This document shows positions 38,101-53,100 of a stretch of 64,000 nt of DNA, piece after piece (the stretch's first letter is position 1; each line of letters starts with the position of its first letter). The notes beneath the pieces were generated by a model, which was not told the origin of the DNA, searched no databases, and saw only the letters and a list, made by a program, of their open reading frames with translations. Position numbers and translations under genes: made by a program. Origin of the DNA: Panopea generosa (taxonomy: Eukaryota > Mollusca > Bivalvia > Adapedonta > Hiatellidae); the NCBI GenBank assembly GCA_029582155.1, contig CM055901.1, positions 45,103,580 to 45,167,579 of the forward strand, in the 5' to 3' direction.

Positions 38101-41100
38101 GAAACAAAAGTCATTAAACAAGAAGCTGATACCATTAAGCAGTCTCAGATGCTCATATCTGCTACCATTATTAAATTGGAAAATGTCATTGTTATGGGAA
38201 CACAAGAAGAAAAGTTTGTCGTTGAAAAATCAGTAATGCAAGAATTTAGAAAGTATGAAGATATTCTCCAAGACACAAGGACAACATCAACTAGACAGAT
38301 GGAATTTACAGAGAATGGTCAAGTTTCAAAAATTAAAAGTTTTGGTCACCCTACACTAACGAAAAAAGAAACAAAAATAAAGTCATTTCCTGGAGCAGCT
38401 AAAACTATTATCACAGAAACATCAGCTGACAATGAAAACCACTCTATCACAGCAATGGAAATATTGAGTGATGGAAAACAACTATTCCTGGACTTCTATA
38501 GCAAGATACTTAAACTTTACAGTACAAATAATCTATTCCTTGGTGAATTAGAACTTCCAGGTAAAAGTTTTACATAATTATATTACAATTTCTATGCATA
38601 ATATTTTTAAATGATTATAAAATCTCTTTGTCGACATTCCTGCACCAAACGACCATAATAAATATAACTGAGTGTATCTTTTTTGCCACCTATTTACTGA
38701 AACTTTGTAAACAATATTTCTTCTGCCATCCAGTCAGTGCTCAAGATAAGCACTATTTGTGTGTACTGAAGTTTCTGAATAAAAAAAAAAGAAATTTAAA
38801 GTAAGGGATAATAAACATTGGATACTTTCAATTTCAGAGTTAATTGATTTATCTTTAAAAGCCATTTGATTCAAAGTTTATTTTTACCTTTTTTTACTAT
38901 TCTGAAAGTAAGTATTGCATAACAATTAAGGAGTAAAATACTCATTTGAAGAAAAGCTTATCTGGATGATTGTATACTTCCTATCTTCACTAACTCAGTA
39001 CAGTATTCTGTGTTAGGGAATCTTATTACAATAAGTAACAGTAAGGTCAGAACTCGTTTCACAGTAAAATCTTATTAAATTAATTCATGACAAGATCGCA
39101 CAATCTGAATTTTCCTGCGCTATTTAATTTCATCATCATTTTCATCATGACCTGTGATATGTTACAAACAATGAAGCACTACAAAGCATTCAACTCAAGC
39201 TATCCATCAATTCCAGGTAAAGCTGCCAGTATGGTGTTATTAAATGACAGACATCTACTTCTTGCTATCCCTACTCAGAAAGAACAAAGTCTACAAATGG
39301 TGGAAATTGAAAATGATGTGATGAAACTTGGCAGTCACCTTCCTACCCTACTACAACAATGGCTGCTCACTAGATATTCCAATACTCACATCCTTTCACT
39401 TTCTACCAATGGATACGGTCAGTGGCAGCTACAGATCTTTGACCATGCTGGACTTATTAGTAAAAGTTCTATAGTGGACATTGCACCAGGTTTACTAAAA
39501 ATACCTTTTGATATAGCCCTTAATCATGACAGTAATAAGATCTACATAACAGATTATTATAATGGCTGTTTGGGTGTCACTTTAGATGGTGATAAAGTGT
39601 TCCATTACAAAGATGATCTTCATAATGGGTACATGGGGCTAGCAGTTAGTACTGAGGGACTGATCTATATTGGTTATGTTATTAGTAATGAAAACGTCGA
39701 CAGAGGTAATATAGTTACTCTTTCTGCAGATGGAAAAAAAGTGAAAAACCTGTTCCCTGTGGACAGAAGTGTGATTATTCCATTGAAATGTTTAGGAAAC
39801 AAGATGTTTCTTTGTACCAATGGAACTGATATTGGTTACATATTTTACAAATTATTATGAAGGATCTAGTTTATAGCTGGTTGACAAGATATTAGTGGGT
39901 AGGGTATCGTAATTAATATCTTAATTAGACACAGGCGTGTTATAAATGGAATAATGACGGAAACGACACATAATCCAATACACTGGTGATAAACTAGTGA
40001 TAACTTGTTTATTGAGTTCAAGGGATGATATTCACCAACCAGTCTTAAGAATAGTCTCAGACTTGAGCTTAAGAATGAATTTTGAAAAACAAACTTAGAG
40101 ACCATATCATGAGGTCAAAATTTGCAAGCATGTAGGGGACCCCTAATATATAGTCAAATAAACTCTCACAATTATTCTATCTGTTATGGTTAACTATATA
40201 TCTATGGTTGAAATTTGGAATTTCAAACTTGAAGTCTAAGAATATTCTTAAGAATGTTTGGTGAATACGACCCAAGGTCTTGTGTTAGAGTTGTTACATA
40301 ATACTTCACCACAGCCATGCCTCATGGACATGTTTCTGTGGGACTGAGTAAACCCACCAGATGCTGTCGTACCTCGATACAAGACACTTTATCTGCATAT
40401 GCACTTGGTGACGGTTCTCAGGACTGGAAGACATCAAGCCAGATTTACAGGAGCTATAAACTCATGTTATCATAAATGACAAATATAAACTAGTGATAAA
40501 CATTCAGAACAATGACCGTGGTTAACCACCATAAACATTTTATAGGCTGATTTGCATACTGCATGCAATGACACATGTAAGTCGTATCTGTTATAGACAT
40601 AATGAACTATCCTGTAGAGCATGTAAGTCGTATCTGTTATAGACATAATGAACTATCCTGTAGAGCATTTTTTGTTATTGATATCCTGAATCAAGTTTAT
40701 ATGGATAAGGCCATAATAAATTAATTGCTAGATTATCATGTCTGCCAGCCCGCCCTCAATTTTCATTTTCATGTGCCCGACCATTTTTATTTTCAACTCT
40801 GGCTCCCATGATTAAAATCTTACGATCAGCATTGATTATTGATAGACATTGAATAAAATATTTAATTCATGAAATTATTTATTATGTTCTGTTACACTGA
40901 ACATCCCCAGTGTTATCATTTATCATCTACATGTGCGGATCTAAACAAACAGGCCTGCCTGCCCTCTTACAAGTACACATTTATGAATACATTTCCAATC
41001 CTGGATCTGCCCATGTACATGTGAACAGTTGAGAAGTATTTACAAACAGGATTCAATATGTACCTTATCTACAGATGATAATTTCTGATTTGACTTTATC

Positions 41101-44100
41101 TTAAAGGCCCATCGCCGGTAGCTCCTACACACAGTATTATAGGCGGGGCTTATCACTAGTAGCTGACAAGTTTACTACAGTTATTTGATAATACTCATGT
41201 CCAACATAAGCTGTAACTACCAGCATAGCCATAGATGATACTGCCTGTTACAAGTTAACACACACTGAATTTCTTGTAAATATATTTCATTGATATTATG
41301 GAAGTTAATCTAAGCAACAATGTTTCTTGTACGTGCAGGTTCCTCAGTATTGTGGATTAAAATAAAGGTTTCCCCAGATTTAGTACAGCAAACACAGCAC
41401 TCAAATATATTGCAATGGACATCTTACCTACATGCATAATAAACAAAATTGCTAATTAGGTACATCCAATTTACAGTATCATGCTGGGTTACATATAACA
41501 CATCTCAGGTCATGATTAAAGAGATAAAGTGAAATTATTTGGGTCAATTTCCATGGATTAGTACATTATTTACTTAGAGAGAATGAAACTATTTATGAAA
41601 AATGGTTTATCTTATTTATTATGGACTTATAATATCAAACAGGCATACATGTTGTAATGAATTATAAATAAATTGCTTGGACACAAGTAAAGGGCAAACA
41701 ATTATTTGTGAGACAAAACATACAAAGATTGAAAAATACAGAAACCCCTTTGACATAATAGAATGACCCATTCCATTTAGGTTCACAATTTCCCTGGCAA
41801 AACTTACAAATGGAAGAAAATCACGGAAATACTTTGAAGGTTTCGAGGGAACAGTTTTGTATATTATTCCATTTATTTGATTATAATGTGTAATTTTGAG
41901 GATCATTTAGTTACACCAGACTGGTCAATTAATGTTGATGAAAATAACTATAGTTAGAAACAGAACATACTTGCAGGAATATTTATTGTCAGATGGCAAT
42001 CAGGACAAAAATTGAGGCACAGATTGGGAAAATGATAACATGATTATTGATGCTGATGATGATAATGAAAATAAATGTGGATATTGTTTTCATGTCCATT
42101 TATAACATTTCAACATCAGTTTTGGCTAGGTGAATTTTCATTTCCTAATCAAAGAAACAGTCATTTACCAAAACGTAGATACAGAAAATACTGGAATATG
42201 TTTTCAAATGTAGGAGTTTGGTTCCTACTTAATTATGTAATAACAAAAGCAAAGAATATTGAACCAACCAAGATCTAAATTATGCCAAGTTGTGTTTTGA
42301 ACCTAATACATGGTGCATACACATACATCCAATGCCACCTATATAGCACTAAGTGGTTTTAATTGAAGGCTGTGATATAAGAACTGTATAAACAATAAAA
42401 TGACATTTATTTGCTAAAAAAAACAAAAAGTAAGCTATTGTGAATTATGGGATTCAAAACAATGATCAACCAAGGTTAGTGTGAATAGTTACTTATTTGC
42501 ATCCAAATAAAAAAGTATGTATGCATGTATCTGAGATAAGCCATCAACTACATTGTATAACCATTTGTTTACAATATGAAAAAGGCAGAAACATTATGAA
42601 GATTAATCTTCCTAAACATGTAATTCACAAACTGAAAGTCAAACACATTATTCTACTCTGAGATATCAAACACTGCATGGCTCCTCAAAGTGGGTTATAC
42701 ACATCTCCAAGCAAGTGTTGCTGTTTACAAGGGTCAGACAGGGTTCAAAATTCAAATATTTAGCAAATTTTCCTTGATATTTCAATTTTGTAAGGACTTC
42801 TACTCCTTTGTTTCAGGGAGCTTTTGTGAATAAAGGGTATTTTTATAAAGACAAAATATGTCCCTACAACTGCACTTCTTTTTGAAAATAACGACAACTT
42901 TGTTACTATGTTTTACAGAAAAACATCTCCCAGTTCAACATTGTTGCAAGAAAGTGCCACCATTTGGAATTAGGCTCCTCCCATTTCTTTTTATAGAAAA
43001 GTTTGGGGTTTAAAACTTGTAAATTGTTAGTGCAGTTCATACAGTCCTTCCTGAAGACTATTATTTCGAGCAGATTATATAATGCACACGTGTAATTTTC
43101 AACTTACAAATTACTACCTGTGCAATAAGTATGATGTGCAGGGTATGGCTGCTGATTGAAACTGTCAGTAAATAATGACACCCTGTTTTTTTGTATTTTC
43201 ACTATGTTCAGCTTCAAGTTAGTCACATGGCAGCCCGGGGATAACACACTTCCTGTTAAAATTATTTCCAGCTAGATGGTTGTTATTGTCACAATTATAT
43301 ATATGCCTCACCCACCCCCATCATTCATTTCTTGCCCAAAATCATCAGTTTTAGCGATTTAGAGGAAAAAAGACATTTTGTGAGAGACAGAAAGACAGAC
43401 GAACAGATGCATGCTCTACCAAACCATCTGGATTGGGAGAAAATTTGAGAAAGTATTTGTAAAATCCCTCACATGTTTAAAAATACATAGAGTAGACATG
43501 ACATACTGCCTATTTGACCTCTGACCTATCAGTTTGACCTTGAGCTTGAACTGACATGACTGGAAGCTACGTTCGTCACATCGTCTCAACATCTGCCAAG
43601 TTATTAAAATCCATCATGTGGTTAAATTGATATGCAGTGGAATGTTTTCTGCGCATGAAGCCTTATTGTAGCAATCGATTGATTGATTGAATATTTACGT
43701 CTAACATACCAATTAATTTTGTGCTGTTCGGCATATAGAGACATGCAACTCATGAACCACTGGATAAATTACCAATGGTTCTAAAAGTGCCTTATTCCCA
43801 TAGATAGTCCTCTGTTGGTCCAAATATGCAGAAAAAAACATGGGGTTGACCAGGTTGCTTTTTCACAATTTCGATGGTTTGATGGCACCCCTTCATTTCT
43901 GACAATTCTGCCCATTTGTTGCAGTGTATCACTACGCATCTTTAAACTGTTATAGCATCATCAAACAGTTCCCAATGTCACCTAAACTTTGCAGAAATCA
44001 TGAAAATGTTCCAATGTTCCCATATGCACAAAGAACTATGACATTTTATGCATTTTTAACAAAAAAATTGCCCAAACGCTTTTACACAGCTCTAATTTCT

Positions 44101-47100
44101 TTGGCATAATAATCTTGCTACCGTCATGTAAGGGAGGTAATTCTTCAGTGAGACCTTTAGCATTATTTTTACGCCATCAAGGGCTAACAGACAATTAGTT
44201 ACCACTGTTTCCTGGGATCTTGAAAGGTTAACCAGTTTTCAAGCACACCCCATCTCAACAAGTAACTGATAACATTCCCCTTGAATCAGCAGTGAGAGAC
44301 GGATGATAATGGGACACAATGTCGTATATCAATTATCACGGTGTCTGTTGTCGGGCGGGAATCCGAACTCACAACCCTTGCATTGATAGTCAGACGCGTT
44401 ACCAACTGAGCTAATCAGGCCCAGCTTTATTGTAGCAATGTCATTTATCTAATTAGTTTTGACTAGTGACTGCAGTATTACTACAGAGAACGGAACTTTA
44501 GTATTCATACTTTCTTGCAATTTGCAACTGTAATCAGTTAGGAAAACTAGGAAAAATAGTGCTACAATCTCATTAAAATCAGATCAACTTTAGCTTCAAT
44601 ACTCTACGCACAGTAGATCTGACAGTAGATCGGACAACCATGCATAGTAGGTCACATCAGATGACCTTTCATGTGATTAATATTCATAACAATTCAGCCA
44701 ATCAGATTGATCATTACATTTGCAGTTTGTTGAAAATTACAACATGGCATCAATAGTTACATTTATGATGTTATCTCGATATTCCAGAAAGGGAATATAA
44801 TACACTTATCAATCACATAGTGCTTTTATCTGGGCATGGATTCAATCATAGTGATCGTCCTATTTTGAATAAATAAAAAATGTCCTGGTATCGCCCCCAA
44901 TTTCTAAAATTTCCGAAAATCATTTACGTTTAATATGGGCGCTGTAACAATTATAAACGGGTGATAATCACACATTATATTACTAAAATCTTGAAAGTAA
45001 TGATCTGATTGGTTGGTGGAAAGGTCAATCGGAGGTGACTCTCTATGCGCAGCAGTCAGATCTACTGTGCATAGTGTATTGAAGCTAAAGCTAATATGAT
45101 TTTAATGTCAGGTATTGAATAGTCCTGACAAGAAGAGAATTACAATTTAAAATGATAAAGACTGCAGCTTAATCATTAGTAGGTGGAACAAAACGTGGAA
45201 TGTTTAATGAATTGTGATTCTGAACCTATGTGTATTTTATTGTCCTGTATTTAAGGTTGAATGGGTAGTGATATAAATATTTGTCTTTTATACAAATAAA
45301 AGATAAATCCTATTAGTCATAGTCTGGTGATTTTGTCAGTGCTAAACAAGTCTATACAGCTAGTCTGGTGATATTTGTCAGCGCTATATAAGTCTATAGC
45401 TAGTCTGGTGATATTTGTCAGTGCTATACAAGTCTATAGCTAGTCTGGTGATATTTGTCAGCGCTATACAAGTCTATAGCTAGTCTGGTGATATTTGTCA
45501 GCGCTATATAAGTCTATAGCTAGTCTGGTGATATTTGTCAGTGCTATACAAGTCTATAGCTAGTCTGGTGATTTTGTCAGTGCTAAACAAGTCTATACAG
45601 CTAGTCTGGTGATATTTGTCAGCGCTATATAAGTCTATAGCTAGTCTGGTGATATTTGTCAGTGCTATACAAGTCTATAGCTAGTCTGGTGATATTTGTC
45701 AGTGCTATACAAGTCTATAGCTAGTCTGGTGATATTTGTCAGTGCTATACAAGTCTATAGCTAGTCTGGTGATATTTGTCAGCGCTATACAAGTCTATAG
45801 CTAGTCTGGTGATATTTGTCAGCGCTATATAAGTCTATAGCTAGTCTGGTGATATTTGTCAGTGCTATACAAGTCTATAGCTAGTCTGGTGATATTTGTC
45901 AGTGCTATACAAGTTTATAGCTAGTGTGGTGATATTTGTCAGTGCTATACAAGTCTTTACAGCTAGTGTGGTGTTATTGTCAGCGCTATACAAGTCTTTA
46001 CAGCTAGTGTAGTGTTATTTGTCAGTGCTTATGATACCAGTCTATACCTGGTCTGGTGTTATTTGTCAGCGCTATACAAGTCTTTACAGCTAGTGTGGTG
46101 TTATTGTCAGCGCTATACAAGTCTTTACAACTAGTGTGGTGTTATTTGTCAGCGCTATACAAGTCTATAGCTAGTCTGGAAATATTTGTCAGTGCTATAC
46201 AAGTCTATAGCTAGTCTGGTGATATTTGTCAGCGCTATACAAGTCTATAGCTAGTCTGGTGATATTTGTCAGCGCTATATAAGTCTATAGCTAGTCTGGT
46301 GATATTTGTCAGCGTTATACAAGTCTATAGCTAGTCTGGTGATATTTGTCAGCGCTATACAAGTCTATAGCTAGTCTGGTTATATTTGTCAGTGCTATAC
46401 AAGTCTATACAGCTAGTCTGGTGATATTTGTCAGTGCTATACAAGTCTATAGCTAGTCTGGTGATATTTGTCAGCGCTATACAAGTTTATAGCTAGTCTG
46501 GTGATATTTGTCAGCCCTATACAAGTCTTTACAGTTAGTGTGGTGTTATTGTCAGCGCTATACAAGACTATACAGCTAGTGCATTATATTTGTCAGTGCT
46601 ATACATGTCTATACAGCTAGTCTGGTGATATTTGTCAGCGCTATACAAGTCTATACCTAGTCTGGTGATATTTGTCAGCGCTATACAAGTCTATACAGCT
46701 AGTGCATCATATTTGTCAGCGCTATACAAGTCTATACAGCTAGTCTTGTCATATTTGTCAGCGCTATACAAGTCTATACAGCTAGTGCATTATATTTGTC
46801 AGCGCTATACAAGTCTATACAGCTAGTGCATTATGTGCTTTTCAAACCAGTGTTGTAATGCTAGAAATCTCAGAGGGAGATGAGATGAATTTCAGTCAAA
46901 TTTGCACAAGCATCCATTTGTCTTATGGGATAACTTTTAAATTAAGTGATCATTTTCTTATTTATTATGTGTATCTAAAGGAAGTACAGTGGGTTTTTTT
47001 ATCCCAATATTTTGCGAAATTCAGCCCCATTCCCCTTTCAAAATAATATGTTTTTTCCCCTTAATATCAGAAAAAAATAAAATTCTATTTTATTTTATCT

Positions 47101-50100
47101 TTAAATGTGGTTGTATGCCAGATTAACAGTTTAAAACCATAAAGATCAGTGATGTTAACCTGTTAACTGTTTAAAACATACATACGTTTTATTTTACCAC
47201 CTATTAAAATTCCCTTTAACTTCAATTGATTCTCATTTCCCCCTTTCAAAAGGCACCGACCCCCTTCCCCTAAAAGTAAAAACAAGAAAATATCGGTGGA
47301 GCCGATGGATGCTCCCCCAAGTGAGTGTTTGACTCTATACCAAAATAATGGTAATGATATTGAATGGGGGAAGTAACTGTGAGAGTTTTATAGTGAAATC
47401 AACACATTATTTTTTATTTCGTGATATAATACATTGTACAACATACTTTGAAATAGGTCATTATGACCAGTGATCAAACATTTCACCAAATTGTTATTAC
47501 AAATATACATTCAATGATGGATATAATTACTGATTTCATTACATAGACTCAGTTGTCACATATGGCATATTAATACATAAACACTGCACCACTTTAGTTT
47601 CTGAACAAAATGACAATATGTGCATATATCCTAGCTAGTTTTACAATATTAAAACCAGAGGTTGTAGCGAAATAGCGCCATGAAGACAATATGCACATCT
47701 CCACTTGGTAATCATGCATCCTAGCAAGTTTCATAGAATTCCAACAAGAGGTTGAAGAGAAATTGAGCAGAGAAGGATTTGGTCACAGACAGAATGAAAG
47801 GGCCATAACTCCTTGAAAAATCATCAAACCAGAACACAAACATAGCATTTTTAGTTTCATAAAATTTCAACCTGAGGTTGTAGAGAAATAGTGCAGGTTG
47901 TAGAGAAATTGAGCAGAGAAGGATTTGGTCACAGACAGAATGAAAGGGCCATAACTCCTTGAAAAATCATCAAAACAGAACAGAAACAAAGCAAGTTTCA
48001 TAAAATTCCAACCAGAGGTTGTAGAGAAATAGCCCGGACAAGTACTTGGGGACAGACGCACGCATGGACAAAGCTGCGACTTTATGCTTCCCCCCTTTGG
48101 GGGAGCATAAAAACACTGAAATATATCAAGGCTTTTTTCAAAAAATTCAATCAAAGGCCTTAAAGGCCTGAGGGAAGGCTCGTAGTTTGTGTTAATTCGA
48201 AAATGTAGGTTCGGGAAATTGGAAAACTTAGTTAGATTTTTGATATGTTAAGTAAGAAGGCAATTCATTGGAATATAGAAAAGAATGTGGTGTGTTTGAT
48301 ATTTCTTTTGTGTATCTGTATAAATAATCTCCTGCATACAATACAGAGTCCATATCAATATTTTTCCAACAGTACCTATCAAATGGTTTTAATATTGCAT
48401 TTGCAAAAAATGCTGAACATGGTACACACTGTCATCCCTGTGGAAATTTACTGAATATTTGATGACCCTAGTGAAAATTGCCATTTACAGGGAATTTTGT
48501 AAACTGGTAATGTGGTGGTCCAGGAACCCTTTCCACATCTCCACATAAAAGTTATCAACATGAACAACCTATAAGAAAGCTTGACAAACAAACCTTCATA
48601 TTCTGACGTATGACCTTTTGATAGAGTATTGATCAAATGAGTCATCTGAACTCTAAACTTGTCCAACTCCTCAAGCAAGAATTTCAACAATTCAGTTCCA
48701 GATATATATTATATTTTAACTTCAACTCCAGATTTTGTTTTTCCATGAATCATCTTCAGTCTGGCAATCATATATTTTGTGCTACAACTCCAGTCAATTT
48801 TGATATCTCCAGCTTAATAGTAATGATTTATGGATAACGAAACACATTCAGCAAAAATGTTCCTGATTGTCAGAGAATATACCACCAGATGACGTCACTA
48901 TGCATAGTAGTCAATGCGTAAAGCAATTTTTTTATCAATGAAAATTGCTGCATTTTTTTAGTGCACAGCAGGATACGTGTATTCTTCCGCATTTAAATGG
49001 AAATTGTATGCTTCGAGTATCGTATCTTTGAATTTTTTTACAGAAAAAAATCCGCAATAAATAAAAAAACTTTTGTTCAGTCATACTTTTGTTGTATAAT
49101 ATGTCCTCTTCTACGGCAAATGCATTTTGAAACTTATGAACTACTTTATCAGTCGGATGAATATGGCGGTTCCTGCCATACGTTACCTTCATAACAGATT
49201 GCTAGGGCTACACGATAGCTAAGGAAGTCAGAGCTTTGCTCGCCTTCCAAAAATGGTTATAAACATTTTTTTTTCATATACATTGTAATGTCATGCTTAT
49301 ACAATAGTCGCTGACTCTGTATATCCATGATGATACCCATTCAAACAAGCTATTATTACTGAAAAGTGACTTCTCAACTTGGCTCATGCAGCTTAAAATT
49401 GCAACATTTTTTTGTGACTTCAGGACTCTTACTCACACTTTTGGGAATGGGGAGGGGCTGACTGGGAAAATTAGCTCTATTTTCAAAGGAATTGGGAACA
49501 TTACACAGCATAGGTTACAAGTAACAACATATATGTAATGTATATGAAAGGTATATGAAATGTGATGTTCTTGTAGAATATTACATTAAAATCATAATAT
49601 TAAAAAATCTCCAAACTTTGCCCCCAGATATTTCTTTTGGTTTCTTTGCATTTTGAAATTGGGAATTTTGTTACTTTGGATTGGATAAAAAGATACTATT
49701 TTCAGATGGAAATGGGTCAGAAGAACAGACCCAAAAATGGGCAATCAAGCCCTGGACTTATCAGATGAGTTTCATGATTTCATTTTGATTTGCTCCATCA
49801 TATCAACTACATGGAGAGTCAAAAAAACAAGGCGAAGGTCATATAGCAGTATACATGTATGATATTTATATTTAGAAAGGTGGTTTGTCATTACTCAGAT
49901 TAAAAGTACCAAATCAGTCATACTTTATTTATGATTAATTTTGACAGTGATGCTTTGTAGCCATTTTAAAACTTATTTTAATTTTTAGATATTTACATTG
50001 TGTTTTCCTAACATGTTGCCTGTAAGCCACTTATCTAGTATGAATGATAGCAACTCATTATAGTGTTCTACATTACTTGTTTGTTAATTAACAACTACAG

Positions 50101-53100
50101 AAATACATGTAGTTATGATCACCTTCAAATAACAGTCACCTCTTAACGCCCATTTTAAATGTCACTCCTGGTCAATATCTCTGATGATGGCTTCTTTTAA
50201 AATGCACTGGTTGAGCATTAATACCACAGATGTGGTCAAGTGGTAAAATGTTAACCTTGTATATGTCGTGGGGGTTCGATCCCAGACAGGGTCATACCAA
50301 AGACTTGAAAAATAGTAAAATAACTTGTTTGGTTCTCAGAGGATTGTTCTAGGTCTGGTAGATCCTGTGTCAGTATAATGTGACTGGGTGGGGTATCATA
50401 CCATGTGTCTGTGGGGTAGTTCTAGGTCTGGTAGATCCAGTGTCAGTATAATGTGACTGGGTGGGGTATCATACCATGTGTCTGTTGGGTAGTTCTAGGT
50501 CATGTAGATCCAGTGTCAGTATAATGCGACTGTGTGGGTATCATACCATGTGTCTGTGGTATGATATTTCACTGTGACAGCACTTAGAATACTGTCTCGA
50601 GTAGATATCCTCGTGTTACGGCTGATCCAAGAGAATGGCAAAAGAGTACTTACTTTATACATATGCTTTCGAAGGTCTTCAGATCTGGAAGAACTACAGA
50701 CTTGGACTCAACATAAATGTCATACAGCTGAAAGTATCAACAAAACTATGTGTAACTATATAAAAATATATATATATAATTTTTTCATAAAGTAAAACCT
50801 GTCTTAAGCAGACAGTCAAGAGGAGCAAAAGTGGCCCTTTCAGACAGGTTGTTGCTGAATACAGGTAAATCTGCTCTGAAAGTATAGAAATGGGAAATAA
50901 CAATTGTCTGCCTAAGGCAAGTGGCTGCTTAATAGAGGTGACAGCTTACACAGGTTTGACTACAATACTAGATATCCAAAGGCAATGTACAACCTGCCGG
51001 TAGGAACCTGCATGTGCATGTGAACATTGCCATGTTAAACACTATGTGTGACCTTGACCTTCCAGCTACAAAACTGGGACTTTTGCTTGGCATATATTAT
51101 TTCAAAATTTATCCAGTAGTTTACATGATTAACATTTTTTTATGGAGATGACATGAAAAATTGTACCTATTTCTGAAATTGAACCTTTAATTGTGACCTT
51201 AAATCTCTAAGTGTGACATTGACCTTTTAGCTAAAGACCTATAGTCTTGAGTGTAAAACATCATCTCAATGGAAACATTTGCGCCCTGATATTTCAAACC
51301 TTGTCAAGTGGATTAGAAAATATTGAGCAGACTTGAATTATTGTACCTATTTCTAACAATGAATGTCTAAATATGACCTTGACCTTAGACTTACAGACTG
51401 GAGTCACTTGTCTCATTATGATGAACATCGTTACAAAGTTCTTAAAATTGTTTAATGCATAAGGAAGTTACATCTCTGACAATATCAGATGCATGCACAT
51501 ACACAGAACTGTCATTGTGATGACAAGGTCAAGCTCAGTCTGCAAGCAGGCAAAATACATATTGAAAAGGATAAAAAAATTCACGATTCTAATCCTTTTT
51601 TGGTCATTGTTGGCCCCATATGGATATTAAATCCCCTTTAAGGGACCAGTCTCAACTGTTATGACTGAACAATGCAATATTGCTTATTTTTTATATTAAA
51701 GGTTCAAATCGTCCAATGTTACACTTTCAGATTTATCAAGAAAAATCATAGGTTGCCATGCATTTTGATGAATGTCAAATTATCTTAAATTGTGCATACT
51801 TTGGTGTTATTTTAAAAATATTTATATTGATAACATTAAAAGCTAGTTAATGGTATGTTTTAGCTTCAAATTAGTCTAATACATACTATCATACACTTGT
51901 ACAACTTTTCGAAAAAAGATAAAAAAAAAAGATTTTTTATTATTAAAAAATATCTTTTTGCCTAAAGTTAACCTACAACCTATTTTTCTTGGAAAAACAG
52001 TATTGAAAGAATTTTTTGTCAAAAAATGGTCATATTATGGCTTAAACTGTTCAATCTACCCACATCATTAAGACTACAACAAAGATAACAGTTTCTTAAA
52101 AGAAATACAACTTTAATTTAAGATATAAAATTTGTATACATTAAAATCTAAAACTTCCTAGCCAACATCCATAAACTGATCAGTCACCAGATGGGGCCAA
52201 TTTCAGCCCAAGGGTCATGGCTTGAACAAACCAGATTATTAGGTGATATAACATAGTTTCAGAGAAAAAAAACACCTGATTAGCCCCAGAGGCAGGCAAA
52301 TTTGATGCAAGGGTCATGTTAGGAACAATTTTTTTTTCAATAATTCCAACCACAACCATTTCAATAATAACCATTCCACCATAATCTTTTCAACCACAGC
52401 TATTCCAACCACAACCATTTCAATAATAACCATTCCACCATAATCTTTTCAACCACAGCTATTCCAATCACAATCATTCCAAACAAAACCATTCTACCAC
52501 AACCATTCCAATAACAACCATTCCACCATAATCTTTTCAACCACAGCTATTCCAATCACAATCATTCCAAACAAAACCATTCTACCACAACCATTCCAAT
52601 AACAACCATAATCCACCATAATCTTTTCAACCACAGCTATTCCAATCACAATCATTCCAAACAAAACCATTCTACCACAACCATTCCAATAACAACCATT
52701 CCACCATAATCATTTCAACCACAGTCATTCCAATCACAATCATTACAAACAAAACCATTCTACTACAACCATTCCAATAACAACAATTCCAATAACAACC
52801 ATTCCACCATAATCATATTAACCATAAACATTCCAGTCACAACCATTTCAACTACAACCATTCCAATCACAATCATTCAAACCACAACCATTTCAACCAC
52901 AACCATTTTAATTCAACCAATATAACACAACCATTTCTAACATAACCATTCCAATCACAACAATTCCAACCATAACCATTTCAACCACAACCATTATAAC
53001 ACAACCATGCCAACCACAACCATTTAATCAACCATTCCAATAACAAACATTTCAATCATTCCAAGGACCATTTCCCTATTACAATTCCAACTACATCACA

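Larger units (their letters stand above)
39861..44149. other. Part of intron 3 with little recognisable content
   Basis: Downstream of the TRIM-like gene. Apart from a 46-bp duplication, a truncated MITE B and TGACC-type core motifs (43500-43600), I see no gene, structured repeat or RNA. Open frames here (for example 41619-41906 minus) have no coding character. Confidence 0.5.
32938..50653 (-). other. Intron 3 of the patched-like gene, host of the nested gene
   Basis: The largest intron (17,716 bases). It holds, from left to right: a 22-bp minisatellite interrupted by a hAT-like element, a 60-bp minisatellite, a SINE, a dispersed repeat, the TRIM-like gene, a long stretch without recognisable features, several transposon remnants, a 40-bp minisatellite, a pearl-like element and a dimeric repeat near its 5' end. 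Confidence 0.85.

Noticed and set aside
48448..48720. Minus-strand frame with a helical-looking start (LLEELDKFRVQMTHLINTL)
   Set aside because: I considered it as the missing loop-1 exon, but the phases do not fit, it lacks family motifs, and the exon at 50654-50727 fits exactly.
48890..48900. CRE-like TGACGTCA
   Set aside because: A single 8-base palindrome in intronic DNA far from any start; expected by chance at this scale.
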